A stretch of DNA of 64,000 nucleotides, taken from positions 1 to 64,000 of the forward strand of contig JAIFAC010000031.1 in the NCBI GenBank assembly GCA_026545765.1, in the 5' to 3' direction. Source of the DNA: Plantago major. Lineage: Eukaryota; Streptophyta; Magnoliopsida; Lamiales; Plantaginaceae. This document shows, one piece after another, positions 13,295 to 25,387 of the stretch. Each line of letters opens with the position of its first letter. The stretch's first letter is position 1. The translations under genes were made by a program, and so were the position numbers. The notes under the pieces are model-generated. The model was given only the letters and a program-made list of their open reading frames with translations. It was not told the origin of the DNA and made no database searches.

Positions 13295-14266
13295 TGTTGA
13301 AAAAATCAGACCTAACAGGTCAATCAATGACAAATAAACCTATGATGAGTGGTTGAAATTCAATAAACTCAATATTACAATCAATTTTAACCATACTGTT
13401 TTTGTCCTCATTAAAATTTTCCAATTCAAGTGTTCCCTAGAAACTCCTAGCTCTGACCTCTCTGTTTCATCAACTCAAGTAACATACTATAGTTGATATA
13501 TACATATAAGCCCGTCCCTACATTAATGCTTTGGATCGAATGACTACTACGATGCATGCACGATCTAAAGGAGTTCGCCTGCAGCTCCCATAGTCCGTCA
13601 CCAAAGGACTTGCCTTCCATCTCTATGACCAGAATTCCGGGTTGAAATGATGGACCGGTCCGACCCCCACATCCCTCACCACGGACATATCAGGAGACTG
13701 GACTTCTTATAAAGACAATATGATTAGGACCGTCCCTTATACTTGTCTGACTGAAGTCTTTGGGCGGACTGCCTCCGATTATATCCTGAATATTAGCGTG
13801 AGCCAAATACGCCACCTATCTCCGGGACCACGTGTCACCTCTCGTAATGACCAACCAGGTGAGTCGGTATGTCCCCAAGCATTCCACTATAAATAGGAGG
13901 CATTTACTACTCGTAATGGTAGCGACTTCTTACCGATATTATTTCTCTACAAGTTTTGAGGTCAAACGATCCTTCTCTAACTAGTTGAATCTGAAGTCAA
14001 GAATGTCTTGGCGGTAGGTAAAATCTAACCCCTCTTCTTATTTCAGATAGCCCCTCCAAGTACTCAACAGACGGACCCACTCCTAGGCGGACTCCATCCA
14101 CCCTGAATATTACTCCTGACGGACTATAATCACCCGAGCTTAATGTTGAAAATGACCATACCAAGTATTAAGTAGACGGACTTAACTCTGGCCGGACCAT
14201 CATAGCAGAAGGACAATAATTACACAACTCCCTAAAACTAATAATCTGATTAACCTTGCCTTATCA
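13295..14266 (+). mobile_element. Probable solo LTR (972 bp) with near-perfect 5-bp flanking duplication
   Basis: Begins TGTTGAAAAAATC and ends CCTTATCA. The flanks are GTTGG (13290-13294) and GTTGA (14267-14271), which match at 4 of 5 bases. Inside is a promoter-like TATA element (ACTATAAATAGGAGG, near 13887-13901) followed by C/T-rich sequence, as expected for an LTR. It is GC-richer than its surroundings. There is no internal gag-pol. The boundaries are inferred from the TG..CA ends and the imperfect duplication. Confidence 0.5.
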
Positions 14267-14990
14267 GTTGAAACTTAGGCTATTGAGCATCAGTTTTCAC
14301 TACATCAATAGCAGTGAGTAATTACTTTTACAGCACACTCATATACAATTTTTATACATTTTCAAATTGTGTAAATAAAATGCATCTCTTTTCAGTTCAT
14401 GTAAGCAAAAACTTGCTCAATCTCTATTTTCATTGTAAAGAGTACAACAACTAGTCGATAATCGAGAATAGTTAAGACACTGATATTGTTGGCTCGAAGT
14501 GTCAATTGACTTAATTTACACTCGGGTACAGTTTCGAGTTTGAAATTAAAATACCCGATGAAGTCGACCTCTTTAAACAAGTGTGAATGTGATCATATTT
14601 CAAGTGTCCGGCCGGTCAATAAGTGATACCGTGTCTGGTAATGAAGATAGTAGTTTGGCACATAAAGTTCAATTCCCTACTCCACTGGGCTCATTGGTAA
14701 ACACAACAAGTGGACGACTCTTCCAAACTCAACTTACCAACAAACAGCTCACCTCACTCATGCACCAATAGACCCAAATAATAATTACACAAATCACCCC
14801 AAAACAATATTATAATATATTATCGAGTCCCAAAACTTGATTTTCTAACAATATTTCCACAACATTTCGTTTTCTTATCTCTTTCATTACCAAGCCCCAA
14901 AATTCTCCAGCTAAACCCCACTCGCCCCTTTTCCTCCGCCACGTCACCCTCACTTGCACGCATAAATGAGTGTTATTTTATCAAACACCT
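14267..14990. other. Upstream region of the PB1 gene
   Basis: No gene. Includes the probable promoter of the PB1 gene. Short open frames at 14392-14771 have no recognisable content. Confidence 0.5.
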
Positions 14991-14996
14991 TATAAA
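14991..14996 (+). promoter_or_regulatory. Probable TATA box of the PB1 gene
   Basis: TATAAA within CCTTATAAACACC, 67 bases before the ATG at 15063. A transcription start about 30 bases downstream would leave a 5' UTR of about 40 bases rich in AGAAG purines. Confidence 0.5.
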
Positions 14997-15062
14997 CACC
15001 CTTTAAGAGAAGTAGTAGAAGAAAAAGAAGTAGAAAGAAATCCCTCTTCTATTTCTTCTCCA

Positions 15063-16558
15063 ATGGACAATTACTCCTACAATTCATATGCAGAATCAGG
15101 CGATTCTTCACCCAGATCTCATGAAATCGACTTCGAAAACCCTTCGCCATGGGAGGACTCTTCTCAATCCAGCCAGCCTCCTGCCAATTTCAAGGTCAAG
15201 TTCATGTGCAGCTACGGCGGCAAAATTCACCCTCGTCCACGACAACCAGCTCTCCTACGTCGGCGGCGAGACCAAAATCCTCGCCGTCGATCGGGTATCA
15301 AGTTCGCTTAATTGCTCTCCAAGCTCGTTTCTCTCTGTGACAGTGATGCCATTTCGTTTAAGTACCAGTTGCCTGGTGAAGATCTGGACGCTTTGATCTC
15401 TGTGACGAACGATGATGATCTGGAGCACATGATGCACGAGTACGACCGGTTGTATAGGATCTCGCCTAAACCGGCGAGGTTGAGGATTTTCATTTTCCCT
15501 AGCCTAAGTCAGAATCCAAGCCTCAGTTCGTCTGTTCGGAGTTTCGGTTCGGAGGAAGGGAAATCGGAGAAGGAGAGGTTTGTTGAGGCGTTGAATTCGG
15601 CGCCGATTTTGACTCCTTCGCCTCAGCCGGTCTCGCCGGTGGCTCCGCTGCCTCAGCCGCCGCAGATCCCGGCGGGAAACGCCGATTTCCTTTTCGGAAT
15701 GGAGAAAGCGAATGCAATGGCCGCAGTTGGGCAGAATCCGGTGATTGAGGATCCGGTTGTTGTATCCGCTTTGGATGAGAGGCTGATCGGAACCGATCCG
15801 ATCCAGAAACACATTCAGGATCTGCAGAGGCTGAGGCTGGAGGAGCAACAACAGCAGAATTATCGACGGAGAAGTGAAGATAGTCTCTCCGGTGGCTACG
15901 AAGGTGAGTATTACAGAGGACCTGAGAAGATCACTCCGGTTCCTGTTCCAGTTTCAACCGGTTCCTTTCCAGCAGCAGATTCCGGTCGGAGCTTATCCAA
16001 CCGGCACCGATCAGCAGGTGTACATGATCCCGACCCAAGCAGGTCCGTATCACACAAATGGTCCGGCCAATGACCGGAGCTCCGACTCAGAGCTACTACA
16101 CTATCCAGCGACTACCATCCGATTACTATCGTGATCAGCAACAACAGCAGCAGCAGATGCAGCAACAACAGCAACAGATGCAGCAGCAGCACCAAATGCA
16201 GCAGCAACAGCAGCAGATGTACAATATGATGCCTCAGTCTATGGCCGCGGCGCCACCGACGCTGCAGCCGCAAAAGGCGGCTGGATACCCCGAGGGGTAT
16301 GGAATGGTGAGGCCGGTAGCTACCGGTGGAGTTGGGATGGTTGGAGAATCGGCGTATGCGCAGATGGCGTATGATGGAGGTATGGGGAGGCAGGTTATTT
16401 ATACTACTCAGGGGACTGTAATCGGTGCACCAGCTGCGGCGCAAGTTCAGGCGGCGGCTGCTACGGCGGTGACGCAGTATCCAGGTATGGTTACTGCAGG
16501 GTTGAATCAGGAAGGAGGTGGTAAGGTTATTGCTAAGGCTACACAGCCTCCTTTGTGA
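15063..16558 (+). CDS. PB1 (octicosapeptide/Phox/Bem1p) domain protein with Gln-rich C-terminus; frame breaks and one nonsense codon
   Basis: Plant PB1-family protein, presumed scaffold that pairs through its PB1 domain; substrate and partners are unknown. The start is MDNYSYNSYAESGD, followed by SSPRSHEIDFENPSPW, a hallmark of the Arabidopsis At5g64430/At5g09620 group. The PB1 domain spans roughly residues 40-130: FKVKFMCSYGGKI (the invariant Lys side), HDNQLSYVGGETKILAVDR, then the acidic OPCA face YQLPGEDLDALISVTNDDD and LEHMMHEYDRLYR. After a Pro/Ser linker come DPIQKHIQDLQRLRLEEQQQ, MVRPMTGAPTQSYYTIQRLP, and CAG/CAA-encoded Gln/Met runs (16135-16220). No intron is needed. Frame breaks lie near 15238, 15293, 15945-15965 and 16045. 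A stop codon TAA at 15309-15311 stands where family members continue (KFA-x-LLSKL). Conserved residues resume in frame after each break, so consensus errors are likely, though the stop needs a substitution. Confidence 0.82.
16132..16221 (+). repeat. CAG/CAA/ATG low-complexity tract encoding poly-Gln/Met
   Basis: Interrupted CAG/CAA codons with ATG spacers encode alternating Q runs and single M within the PB1 gene. Mixed CAG and CAA codons usually limit expansion. Confidence 0.9.
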
Positions 16559-19200
16559 TCGTAGGGATTGAATTATGATTAATTATGTTACAATAATCAT
16601 TATTGTTATACTATAATGTAGATTTGAGTTATTGTCCTTTTAGTGCTCTATGTTTTGTTGTGTAAATTTTGATGTGGAAGCCGAATGAGTTCTTGTTCTT
16701 TTAATGCAACTGTTATCTTAGTTTAGAGCGACTCAATTTGCTCTTGTTGGAAGATAGTCGAAAACATGATTCGGGGTTTCAGTGACAATGTAGATTGCAG
16801 TGGGGGTTTGCTCCGTGTTTTCTCTTTGATTCTGGTTTGCAATGATACAAGTGGGCAAGTAGAAAAGTGTTTACTTGTTTGTCACTTTTGAGCTTTGGAA
16901 AGGTGTTAGGATTGAGTTGTGGAAGTAGATTCAGGTGGATTTTAATTAGATTCAATTGTGTATGAGCAGATTCTGGAGTATTGGATTATAGAATATTTGG
17001 ATTTTCGACTAGTGATACTGAATCTTGACAGGTAAAGAGTATGATACTACTAGATTTAGACTAGAACTTCTTTATTAGACTGGAACTGTTCTCTAAGATT
17101 TGACCGGCAAGCTTCCGGTCTGCAGCCATGTGAGAGAGCGCGCGTTTTATAGCCCTGCAGAGCTCTGCTAGATATTTGAATTTCTCATAGCTCTAAGCAC
17201 AACAGATCGAGGAAATTATTGTAGGCCGATTATCTTAAGAGCAATGATTGGCTTTGGTTCATCTCCGTTCCCCTGCGATAAGGAAGTGATAATTGTTAGT
17301 AGTCCATTAGTTAAGAAGTCATTTTCAAGGAAAGATCCATGAAGATAAACGTTGAGCAACTCGGATTAGGTGTGCATTGAAAAATCAGTAATGGCTAGCG
17401 TGTCGTGTTTGCACAAACATACAAGTAATTTAATGGATGATGTTGCATCGTCACTTTCAGTTTAGGATAAGTTTACAAATGATGCTGGAGTATAAAAATT
17501 AGTACTTAGGGCGGCTACAAGTTTCAGATACCTAAGGTTTGATTTTAGACAAGGAAGGAGTTCCAAACTTAAAAAGTGCTGCTAGAAGCGCTATCTTACG
17601 AAAAATCCCGGACACTCTTTGTTCGGACTAGTCGCATGTAGTTGAAAACATGTGTGCATAACTTTTTACTTAATGAAGATGTAAGATGGGGTTAAAGAGT
17701 GAAGGGATTCTTTCACTTCTTTCCGGTCTACGCAAGGATAGTGAGAATTGAGAGCAATGAATCCGCGTAATTTACTCATTTGTGTGGATAAAACCATGAG
17801 AAGGATTGATGATAAGCAAAATTACAATTTTAATACTAGTATAGTAAACAAGTACTTTTCGATGACCATTAACAAATGAAATCACACGACTAGAGGTCAA
17901 TTTTTAGATAATTAAGTATGTTAATATGAAGATACGTGTTATAGACATTACGGTGCCACATTTTGGTGGGCAGTTGGAACTCCATGGACAAGTTAAAGTT
18001 GTGTCTCCTTCAATGGTCCTACGAGAGCACTGTTGATACTATATAATTTCGACATTTTCGAGTCTTTCATATAATAATGACGCTCTTTTACTCTTTCAAC
18101 ACTTGAATTATCCGAATCAATACTCAACCTTAATTAGTTATCTTATGATCTTTGTTTGAGTAATGATCAAAAGCGACATCATTAGTAGTAGTAATGTTTT
18201 TTAGGTGAATAACGACACTGCACACTGGCCCTCTAGATGGCACGGGTTTAGGCGGTACAATAAGTACAAACTATGAAACATTAGGCTTTATTAGATTATA
18301 CGTTAATGCGTAATCATCATGATCTCTTCCGTACACATGCAATTAGTGTTCTGTTTAGGTTTTTATATAGGTATCAATATGTTATATGATAGGGAGCCAC
18401 AATAGAAACCTAGATGGTGTTTGGCTCCAAATTTTAAATTCAACTTGAGTTGAATTAGAGTTAATGAATAATAATTAAAGCTGAAGTTGAGTTTTGAATT
18501 TTGTGTTGTTATTCAATTATAATATTTGATAATAGTGTTTATAGTATTGAAGTTTTAAGTTTTAGAGTGAATTAAGTAGCATAATCGAGTTGATTCTGAA
18601 ACACTTTTATAAGCCAAAAATCGATTAAACTTTATCATTTATATTCCTTATCAATCAATTAACTTATCGATTAGTTTTCTTAAATAGAATCTGAGTCTAT
18701 TAATTATTTTTCAATATTAGATTTTAGATGGATGTACATATACTCCTGATAGAATAAAAATTACAAAAAAAAAAAGCCTGGTTCACATTGACAGATTGTA
18801 GCTCAATGTATAGTATATCATTAAGGTGTTGTCGAATGTCGACCGAAGAAAAGGCCTGGTTATCAAACGGGCCTGAAAAATTTCTAAATTTAGGCGGCCC
18901 AAATGAAGTAGGCAAGCAGCCATTTCACGAAAAATGGCGGCAACACCTTAATCGTGACATGGCACTAGCGTTGGTTACCACGTGGCTCATCCAAGTCGGT
19001 TCCAATGACACATAACCCGTTCGTTCTACCGACTCCAATAATATTCTTTGTTTATAAATGTCGCTGTGAAATTAATTAATCGCAAGTTAATTCGATACCA
19101 TAGTCTTTGTGAAATTCAATTCAATTTGTATTTGTATTTGTGTTCTAGTTTGTTGATATATTACGAGTACCGACATATATCTAGTGTACGTAGTTCAATC
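16559..19200. other. Spacer between the PB1 gene and first CYSTM gene
   Basis: The first 200-300 bases are likely PB1 3' UTR. The rest has no coding sequence I recognise; an open frame at 18788-19015 matches nothing. AT-rich, with no clear transposon ends. Confidence 0.5.
19053..19058 (+). promoter_or_regulatory. Candidate TATA box of the first CYSTM gene
   Basis: TATAAA in TTTGTTTATAAATG, about 145 bases before the ATG. It implies a 5' UTR of roughly 110 bases. Position is plausible, not proven. Confidence 0.35.
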
Positions 19201-19774
19201 ATGGGCAAGAAGGCTCCAAAGTACGCTCCTGCCTATCCTTACGGACCGCCTCCTGGTAATGAAGTAAAATTTAAAACGATTCTACTTGTTGTATTAATTT
19301 ATCCTTGAGGGTGAACGACTAATAAAATAATGGTAGGGTAGGTACTGATAAATAATTCATACTGAACAAATTGTTTTTAATTTTGTTTGGAAAATTAATT
19401 TAGCAGGATCAGTGGTTACCAAGGGCCATTTGTGATGGCACCGCCTCATTATGCTGCACCTCCTCCCAGAAGGAGACCTGGTTTCTTCGAGGCCTGGTGC
19501 GTACTTTGTTTCTACTCCTTCAATTCACTAGTAACATCAGTCGTATTCCATTTATATTTGTCTATTTCATTTTAACATAATTTAGCATTCATTGCTTGTC
19601 CTGCTACCCTTTCATATCGTACATGCATGTGTTTTGGGACAAGCCTAGGTGAATATGTCAAATAATGAAATTTATTTTATTGTTTACTGATTGGTTGATT
19701 GGAATTGCAGCCTTGCAGCTATGTGTTGCTGCTGCTTGATGGATGACTGCTGTGATGTCCTCTGCCTCATGTAG
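19201..19774 (+). CDS. Cysteine-rich transmembrane module (CYSTM) protein, copy 1, three exons
   Basis: Small tail-anchored plant membrane protein of the CYSTM family, linked in the literature to stress and pathogen responses. Exon 1 is 19201-19255 (MGKKAPKYAPAYPYGPPPG). Exon 2 is about 19413-19496 (YQGPFVMAPPHYAAPPPRRR, then PGFFEA). Exon 3 is 19711-19774 (LAAMCCCCLMDDCCDVLCLM, stop). The Pro/Tyr-rich soluble part followed by a Cys-rich hydrophobic tail with a CCCC run defines the family. The donors GTAATG and GTGCGT and the acceptor GCAG at 19710 are canonical. The joint of exons 1 and 2 is one base out of phase, so either the acceptor differs or a base is missing near 19407-19413. The same intron positions occur in the second copy at 25388. 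About 70 residues, normal for the family. Confidence 0.85.
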
Positions 19775-20369
19775 CCCAGGCAGACCCGGCCACAACCTAC
19801 TCTTGATTAAGGATGATGATTAGCATTTTCTACTTTGTTAATATGGGAACATCTGTTTCTGTTTCACTTTCAATAAGATTTTACTGGAATAATAAAAAAA
19901 TGGAGTGTTATAGCATATGCTTAGAAGTTTCTGTTCTGTGTTCAGTTGTGATTAAGAATTCTTATTCATTTTGCAAGCTCATTTTTCAGTGTATGAGTGT
20001 ATCTATATATGACGTACCATAAATGGCGGTGTGGATCCTCTGCATAAATCACATTCATATCGTTTGTCCATGGCATTACTTTATCAAGTTATTAGAAAAA
20101 AATTAACAATGGCCAGCCTTTAATTAACGGATGATCAAATCATGTTACTAATCTCAGCTCAATTTAAATCGCCACTCGGCTAAAATCTTTCAAAATTAAC
20201 AAAATAAATATATAAATAAATACTTATATATTTTTTTACTTTTTATTTTTATTTATTTTTTGAAGACTCGTCGAGCTTCTCAATATAATGATTGCAGTGG
20301 AAGAAGTGTAATCGACGACATTTCCACTCGGCATCGTCGATGATCGCTAATATGTAATCGAGCTATAAT

Positions 20370-20403
20370 TTAAGCTCGAGCTCAACTCGTTTACAGCCCT
20401 ACA
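20370..20403 (-). mobile_element. Terminal fragment of a DNA transposon (TAGGGCTGTAAACGAG end)
   Basis: On the minus strand the end reads TAGGGCTGTAAACGAGTTGA followed by GCTCGAGCT. A close relative, TTGTAAACGAGCCGAGCTCG, starts near 22589 on the plus strand. The motif resembles ends of non-autonomous plant DNA elements, possibly hAT. No full element could be delimited. Confidence 0.4.
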
Positions 20404-20584
20404 TCGGATTAGTACAATTTCTTTTTGTTATACATAAAAGGGTGTTGAACAATAGTACTATATCCATATTTTACTATTGACCGTATATATGATTAATAAA
20501 ATCAAGCATATTAGTTTCTTTAAGTTTTAGTCATGATATTTGTTATTAACATAAGTGACAGAACAATAAAATTATAATGAATAC

Positions 20585-21975
20585 GATTGTAATGACTTAA
20601 CATCCAACTCAGTTGTACTCATTTATATCTATTTAACTTGTATTTAAATCTTGACCGTTCATATCATTTGTAAATATTATACAATGACAATTTTTATAAA
20701 TTTAACAATACAATCAAAGTCTTGTACATAACTTTTAAATTAATATATTGTAAATTAGATTTTAAAATTAAAAAATAAAATTTTGAAATCTGAATATGTT
20801 TTTACACAAATAGTAAGAAACAATATTAAAGTCCAACGGATTAAATTTCATCCCCAATATTATTAAGAACCCTAATTGATTTCTGTAGAGTGCTCTAAGG
20901 TTTGTAGACTGTTGAATCTCCATGAGTCCATTAATATGCTCGCCGAATCGCTCCAATATAGAGGAGAACTCATTTATGAACAGTCCAGAATCCTTCAATT
21001 ACTTGAATTCTACACTTGAATCATCTAGACTTCCACTGCAATTCGTTTTATTCCATCACCAGGCCGGCCAGCGTGCAGCGTACATTTCGTTAGGGTCACT
21101 GTTTGATGGTCGATTTATATTTTGAGGTTATATATAAATCATTTAGTATAATAATAAAGCGTTAAAATCTCTTTTTAAGTGGTAAAGTTGATATCTAAAT
21201 TCAAAGGTTTTGTTCAATTGATAATGGTGTAAATTTTTTATTTTTCATATCTTGAATATTTTTTCTTCTATTATAATCAATACTCCTCAATTTGGAGAAA
21301 TTATTACATTTTATTTATTGGTCATTTGTCTTGAGTTTCTGAAATTACTCATAAGCGATAATAGTAAATAATTTAATAAAATCATATAATAAAAATTTAA
21401 TTACTAAATTTTCATTATATAATTTTAATAATTTATTTATTAATATCGTTAAGAGTAAATTAATCGAATCTTGAGACAGTTAATATAAAATAAAATGTAA
21501 CTTTTTGAAATGGATAAAATATTTTTATTATTAGTAAATTGAAATTTTTACTTTTACAATACTAAACCGGCCCTGTACATCACTAATTCCTTTCTTTCTC
21601 TTGCAACGAATTCAGGCCACATGAATTTGATGAAAAATGAAAAATTGAGAATGAAATTGGGGAAGAATCTAAATTAGGATTCTTCGAAAGTAAATCTGAA
21701 GAAGAGAAACGTTATTTTGTTAATATTTAATCAGATCTCTTTTTTGGTTTGAAGACTGAACTTATCATTTATTATTTTAAATTATAAATATAAGTATATT
21801 ACGTTACAATCCCTTTAGCATATTTAAATTTACTAAAAAATGTCATTGTAAAATCTCATAGTCATATCAACGGTTAGGAATTGAGTACAACTTTAACTAA
21901 TATTTTTACAAACGATCTAAAGGTTATAAATGAATACAACTGAAATGAGTGTATATTAAGTCGTACAATTGTAGT
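20585..21975. mobile_element. Candidate non-autonomous element bounded by inverted repeats of about 130 bp
   Basis: The left arm (about 20585-20715) includes CAGTTGTACTCATTTATA, GACCGTTCATATCATT and ATACAATGACAATTTTTA. The minus strand of 21820-21975 carries the same words in the same order (CAGTTGTATTCATTTATA, AACCGTTGATATGAC, TACAATGACATTTTTTAG). The arms are diverged. The interior (20.7-21.8 kb) has no coding sequence. Outer ends and target duplication were not resolved. Confidence 0.45.
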
Positions 21976-22246
21976 CGAACCTTTGAAGTGCCCTAGATTG
22001 AGTGAAAACTTTGTAATAAAATTGATGTATTAGTAGATTGGATGTATTATGATTGTAATAGTGATATTTAAAAAAAAAAAGTATAGAAAATTGGAGAGAA
22101 TTAGGAACGGTCCATTATTGAGTAACCATGGTTAAATTTTCTTTAATATTGTGGTTAAATGATGACATGTGGATCAATTGTGTGAGTGGGGTATTTAATG
22201 GGGTATCTTGTAGGATAGAGGATCCGCACCGGTTCAATGTTGATAG

Positions 22247-22328
22247 AACATTTACTGCTAGCTTAATTACCGATTCAATACCTGCACAACATTTACTGCT
22301 AGCTTAATTACCGATTCAATACCTGCAC
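22247..22328. repeat. Perfect 41-bp tandem duplication
   Basis: Two identical adjacent copies, 22247-22287 and 22288-22328, each starting AACATTTACTGCTAGC and ending ATACCTGCAC. Exact identity implies a very recent event or an assembly duplication. Confidence 0.95.
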
Positions 22329-24169
22329 ATGATTCATCAGTCATCTGCATATGCTGAAATCGAAATGTGAAAAGGGTGCAGCGAAATGGGGAAGTTCAAT
22401 TGGAATTCGTTAGCTCTTGGCAATGTGCTCTGACCAAATACAACTTAAGTTGACTGAGAATACGAGAATCCTAACCTATCTATTTGAAGAGCTTCTAAAT
22501 CCCATCTATGGGGCCATTGGCTATGAGAGATTGTTGGGACGTATCAAAACTTAAAAAGAGTAGGATATCTTATCTTTGTCTGAACTAGGCTTGTAAACGA
22601 GCCGAGCTCGAGCTCGGCTCGTTTATTATTCCCTATCTTTGGGCTGAGCTCGATTGAGTTCTGAAATTTGAATTTCGAAACATTTCATTTCGTCAAATTT
22701 CGATTTTTTAATCGAGCGAAATTTCGATTTAGCTGAACAATTTCGAAAAGAAATCGAAATTTCGAAATTTCGAAAATTTCCAAAAATGAAGTCGGGTTTT
22801 GTTTTTTTATTTTAAATATATATTATATATTATATAATTAATAATAAGCTATAATAGAAATTTCTTTCAAATTTTTTAGAAACTTTCTGAAGTTAAATTT
22901 CGAAAAACTCAATCGGCTAAAAAAAAGCTCGCTCGAACAGCGAGCTTAGCTACTCGATAAAAATTCAAAGATGAAAACAGAGATGAGGTTAGGTAATTGA
23001 TGGATCAGGCTCGTAATTGAGAGTCCAATTCTTCAATTCCTTATATCCTTATAATCAGAAGCAAGAAAAGAGAAAGAAAAGAAAAATCTTAAACCAATTT
23101 CAAGTTAAATGCTCTGCCATTGCTGTACATAAGAAAATAGTTGAACAGAGTAAAATGACAACAAGAAGAAGCTATTTGCCTTTTCCATTTTCTTTTGCTT
23201 TCTTATTTTGTTGTATCATTTGGTTTGTTTATGATATTTGTAATTGTTTGTTTGACACCACACCACCACCTAATTTGTATGATGTGATATAAGAACTGAA
23301 TGGAACTTTTAATTGTGCAGTAAGAAATATTTTAATATGTTTTGGTGTATTGTATCACTAGTAGACAGCTAGACATTCATCACTTTGAACTTTGAAGTTA
23401 TTCTTTGTAAATTTTGTTTTATGATTTGTCAAGCTTAAAAATATTATGATGCTGTGAGTCTATTTAATTGTGCTTTTGCAATGCTCTTTCAATTCTCCGA
23501 TTCATGTACTTGTGTTGACAGAACTAGTATCTGATGGCGATGGCCATTTTTTATGAACTTTCAAACGTTTTGAAACTTTTCGAGATTTACGGGGGCGTCT
23601 CACTAAATTAAAAAGTCGAGATGAGGATCGAAACCGATATTTTAATCCATGATCTGAACTGAATTGTAGTATAAAAAGCAATAGCGAGCGAGTTGAGCCC
23701 GAGGCCTGAAATTAATGAGTTTTAGGATGAAAAAGGCGGCGTAATCAATGATGATAAATCATTTTAAATTTCGATACTATTATAGTTGGATGTGGCATTT
23801 TGGCCATTCCTTGCTTGACATCTAAAATCTTTTCACTTTTAAATCACCGTTTGAACTTTTTTTTTCGTAGAATACTACTACCAATAAAAATTGTGAAATG
23901 GTCCAATTCTTTTTCCCTAAAGTTGAGACATACAATTTAATACATGATTATAGCAATAACTTTTTATTTGGCCCCGTGTAATGAGAAACTCTCTTAACTA
24001 TGGACTGAGATCAATATGCAAGGTAGCCATTGTTCAACCATAACATTCATTACACTTCTAAGAAACGTATTTTGTTTCCGAATACAATACCATTTTCAAT
24101 TAAGGTTTATCGATGATGTTAAAATCTGACCAAGTACTAAACTAGTTCCTAAGTACTCGTTGAGTCATT

Positions 24170-24720
24170 TTAATTATTCCTCCTCCAATGGTACTGGTCG
24201 AGGGTCTTCGCTAAGGTACCTACAAGGAAGGAAAGTGCAGGTGTTATGAACAACAGAGTTGTCAAAGGAGATACCGCGTAAAAGCTCGCATGCAAGTGGT
24301 TGGGTATTGAAGATCCGAACCCCAGGGGCAAGGTTCCATGTTGTCAAGGATTTTGCCGGCTTGTCCCTTAAGTACTGAGGGTGTTGGTTTGCAAGCCCAT
24401 TCATACCTATGGGACCTCTGATCCTCGAAGGCTAGGAAAGCCCTTTCAAGTTGAGGTAAATATGATGTTTCAGACGGCTCTAACCTTAGCCCCTCGAGGG
24501 TGGTAAATGACTCCCTCAGAGTGACATCCCGTTTAGCCTGGTTTAGTGATGCAATGCGAATGGATCTATGGTCATGTCTTGAGGGTATTGAGGCGCTCTA
24601 ACAATTTAAAACACTCTTGTAACATAAAAGTTGTAATGTCTTGCATCCCACATCGGTTAAGAACGATTTGAATAAACGATATATAAGAATACACAATCTA
24701 TTTGAATGGGAGGCGTATAA
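24170..24720. mobile_element. GC-rich repeat-like block with CCCACATCGGTTAAGAA motif
   Basis: Base composition shifts sharply from AT-rich flanks. It contains a segment ending TGCATCCCACATCGGTTAAG near 24640-24661, a motif I associate with plant retroelement LTRs. There are no clear TG..CA boundaries or target duplication. A 76-codon minus-strand frame (24174-24404) is open but not recognisable. Confidence 0.35.
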
Positions 24721-25387
24721 GCATTTGAATGGTTTGAAATTAAATCAAGTTAATGAACGATGTAAAAGTATAAGCAATATTATATTAATTTCATGTGTAT
24801 ATACGTCATGATGCAATTGTGTTATTTAAATGTTCAGGTGTCAACTTAATCGATTAAAATTCACCGGAACCATCTTTTTGTATTAGATTCTCAACTAGAT
24901 TGTTGAACAAAACTACAATTTAGACGTGACGGTCTCATCCCGCAATATCCATTTCTGGTCATGAAGGAAATGTGTGCACAAGGGGGCCAAAAACAGTAGT
25001 ACAATATTACGGTGTTGAGTGGTATGTGGGTAGAGAAGAGTGCCACGTGTTGGAAGTAAACTCGTGGCAGAAGGAGACCAGAGTTGTCAATTTATCCAAC
25101 TCACTATGCTTCCTGTCCGGTCCCACTTTATTGAATTTCTCATTCATCATCTCAACTTTAAATCAATGTCAAGAGACAAAACAAATTAACAAACTGCTAC
25201 CCTTTTCCAGATCATTCCAGTTTACTTGAATTCTCCCTTCTGTTGTTTCTTTTCGCACAACACTTAAACGATCGAGTGAACACTTATAAGATTCATACAT
25301 CTCTTCACTAACTTTAATTTCCTTCTCTACAGTATATCTGATACCTGATTAAGTGATCAAATTGTTCTGAATTAATTTGTGAGAAAA

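Larger units (their letters stand above)
19775..25387. other. Spacer between the two CYSTM genes, rich in transposon debris
   Basis: No gene recognised. Contains an inverted-repeat pair (20585-20715 and 21820-21975), ends with GTAAACGAG(C/T)(C/T)GAGCTCGAGCT near 20370-20403 and 22585-22620, a 41-bp tandem duplication at 22247 and a GC-rich block at 24170-24660. The frames at 23017-23292 and 24972-25229 show no gene structure. Confidence 0.55.

Noticed and set aside
16112..16444. 110-codon minus-strand frame opposite the PB1 gene tail
   Set aside because: It is the complement of the CAG/CAA tract (poly-Leu/His), a composition artefact.
24174..24404. 76-codon minus-strand frame in the GC-rich block
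   Set aside because: Open by composition; no known domain, start context or splice partners.
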